Source of the DNA: DASUXY01 sp036377675
GTDB lineage: Bacteria; Bacillota; Bacilli; Bacillales; Amphibacillaceae
NCBI GenBank assembly: GCA_036377675.1
Contig: DASUXY010000044.1
Location: 1-21,508, forward strand
Length of the DNA: 21,508 bases
Direction: 5' to 3'
Part shown: one piece after another, positions 21,458 through 21,508 of the stretch
Layout of the letters: the number at the start of each line of letters is the position of its first letter
Numbering within the stretch: position 1 is the first letter of the stretch
Translations under genes and position numbers: made by a program
The notes under the pieces: generated by a model
Told to the model about the DNA's origin: nothing
The model's input: the letters and a program-made list of their open reading frames with translations, nothing else
Databases searched by the model: none

Positions 21458-21508
21458 TTAAAATTTAATATATTTTCTAGATGATCCTATCCACTCTTCG
21501 TGGATATC
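21458..21508 (-). CDS. Possible C-terminal end of a gene entering from the right edge
   Basis: A minus-strand frame from the edge reads DIHEEWIGSSRKYIKF and stops at TAA 21460-21458. It is very short, so coding status is uncertain. It agrees in direction with the other fragments at this end. Confidence 0.25.
   Translation of the reverse strand, partial: DIHEEWIGSSRKYIKF

Overview
The window looks like the chromosome of an endospore-forming member of the Bacillaceae. It has a complete spore germinant-receptor operon, a lipoteichoic acid synthase very like Bacillus LtaS, Bacillus-type Shine-Dalgarno sequences, TTG/GTG starts, a CcpA-type cre site and U-tract terminators. Base composition is moderately AT-rich. 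I cannot name the species.

Layout. 1-173: tail of an unidentified gene and a bidirectional terminator. 266-1129 (-): YitT-family membrane protein. 1376-3322 (+): LtaS-type synthase with its promoter and terminator, then a small frameshifted gene relic (3411-3571, -) and a small zinc-ribbon protein (3624-3875, +). 3975-7802 (-): three-gene germinant receptor operon in the order A-C-B, with a sigma-G-like promoter at 7855-7884. 8026-10014 (+): acetoacetate-CoA ligase, whose SigA promoter carries a cre-like site in its spacer.

10.0-13.05 kb is an accessory, partly decayed patch. It holds a LysE-type exporter, a multiply frameshifted YqcI/YcgG-family pseudogene directly upstream of it, two copies of the C-terminus of an unknown small protein, and a metallo-beta-lactamase-fold hydrolase that seems to have lost its ATG start. 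Two directly repeated hairpin-rich elements (about 10211-10394 and 12884-13027) bracket most of it.

13.2-15.4 kb: a tandem-CBS protein (-), a 460-bp very AT-rich divergent intergenic region, then a Prx6-type peroxiredoxin and a small winged-helix protein (+), and a small membrane protein (-). 15.5-19.4 kb: a yhdT-panF sodium/pantothenate symporter pair, and a LysR regulator divergent from a YeiH-type exporter with two adjacent palindromes between them.

19.5 kb to the end looks like the edge of an integrated element: tRNA-Ala(GGC), then a terminator, three near-tandem copies of ACGTAGTCAA that resemble integrase arm sites, a possible integrase C-terminal remnant, an intact IS3-family insertion sequence with imperfect terminal inverted repeats, a gene cut by the right end of that IS, and further gene fragments running off the window.

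I found no CRISPR array and no recognisable defence or biosynthetic cluster. The most unexplained structure is the duplicated hairpin element around the LysE/hydrolase patch. The best-supported regulatory predictions are the sigma-G-like promoter, the cre-in-promoter and the dual palindrome at the LysR locus.
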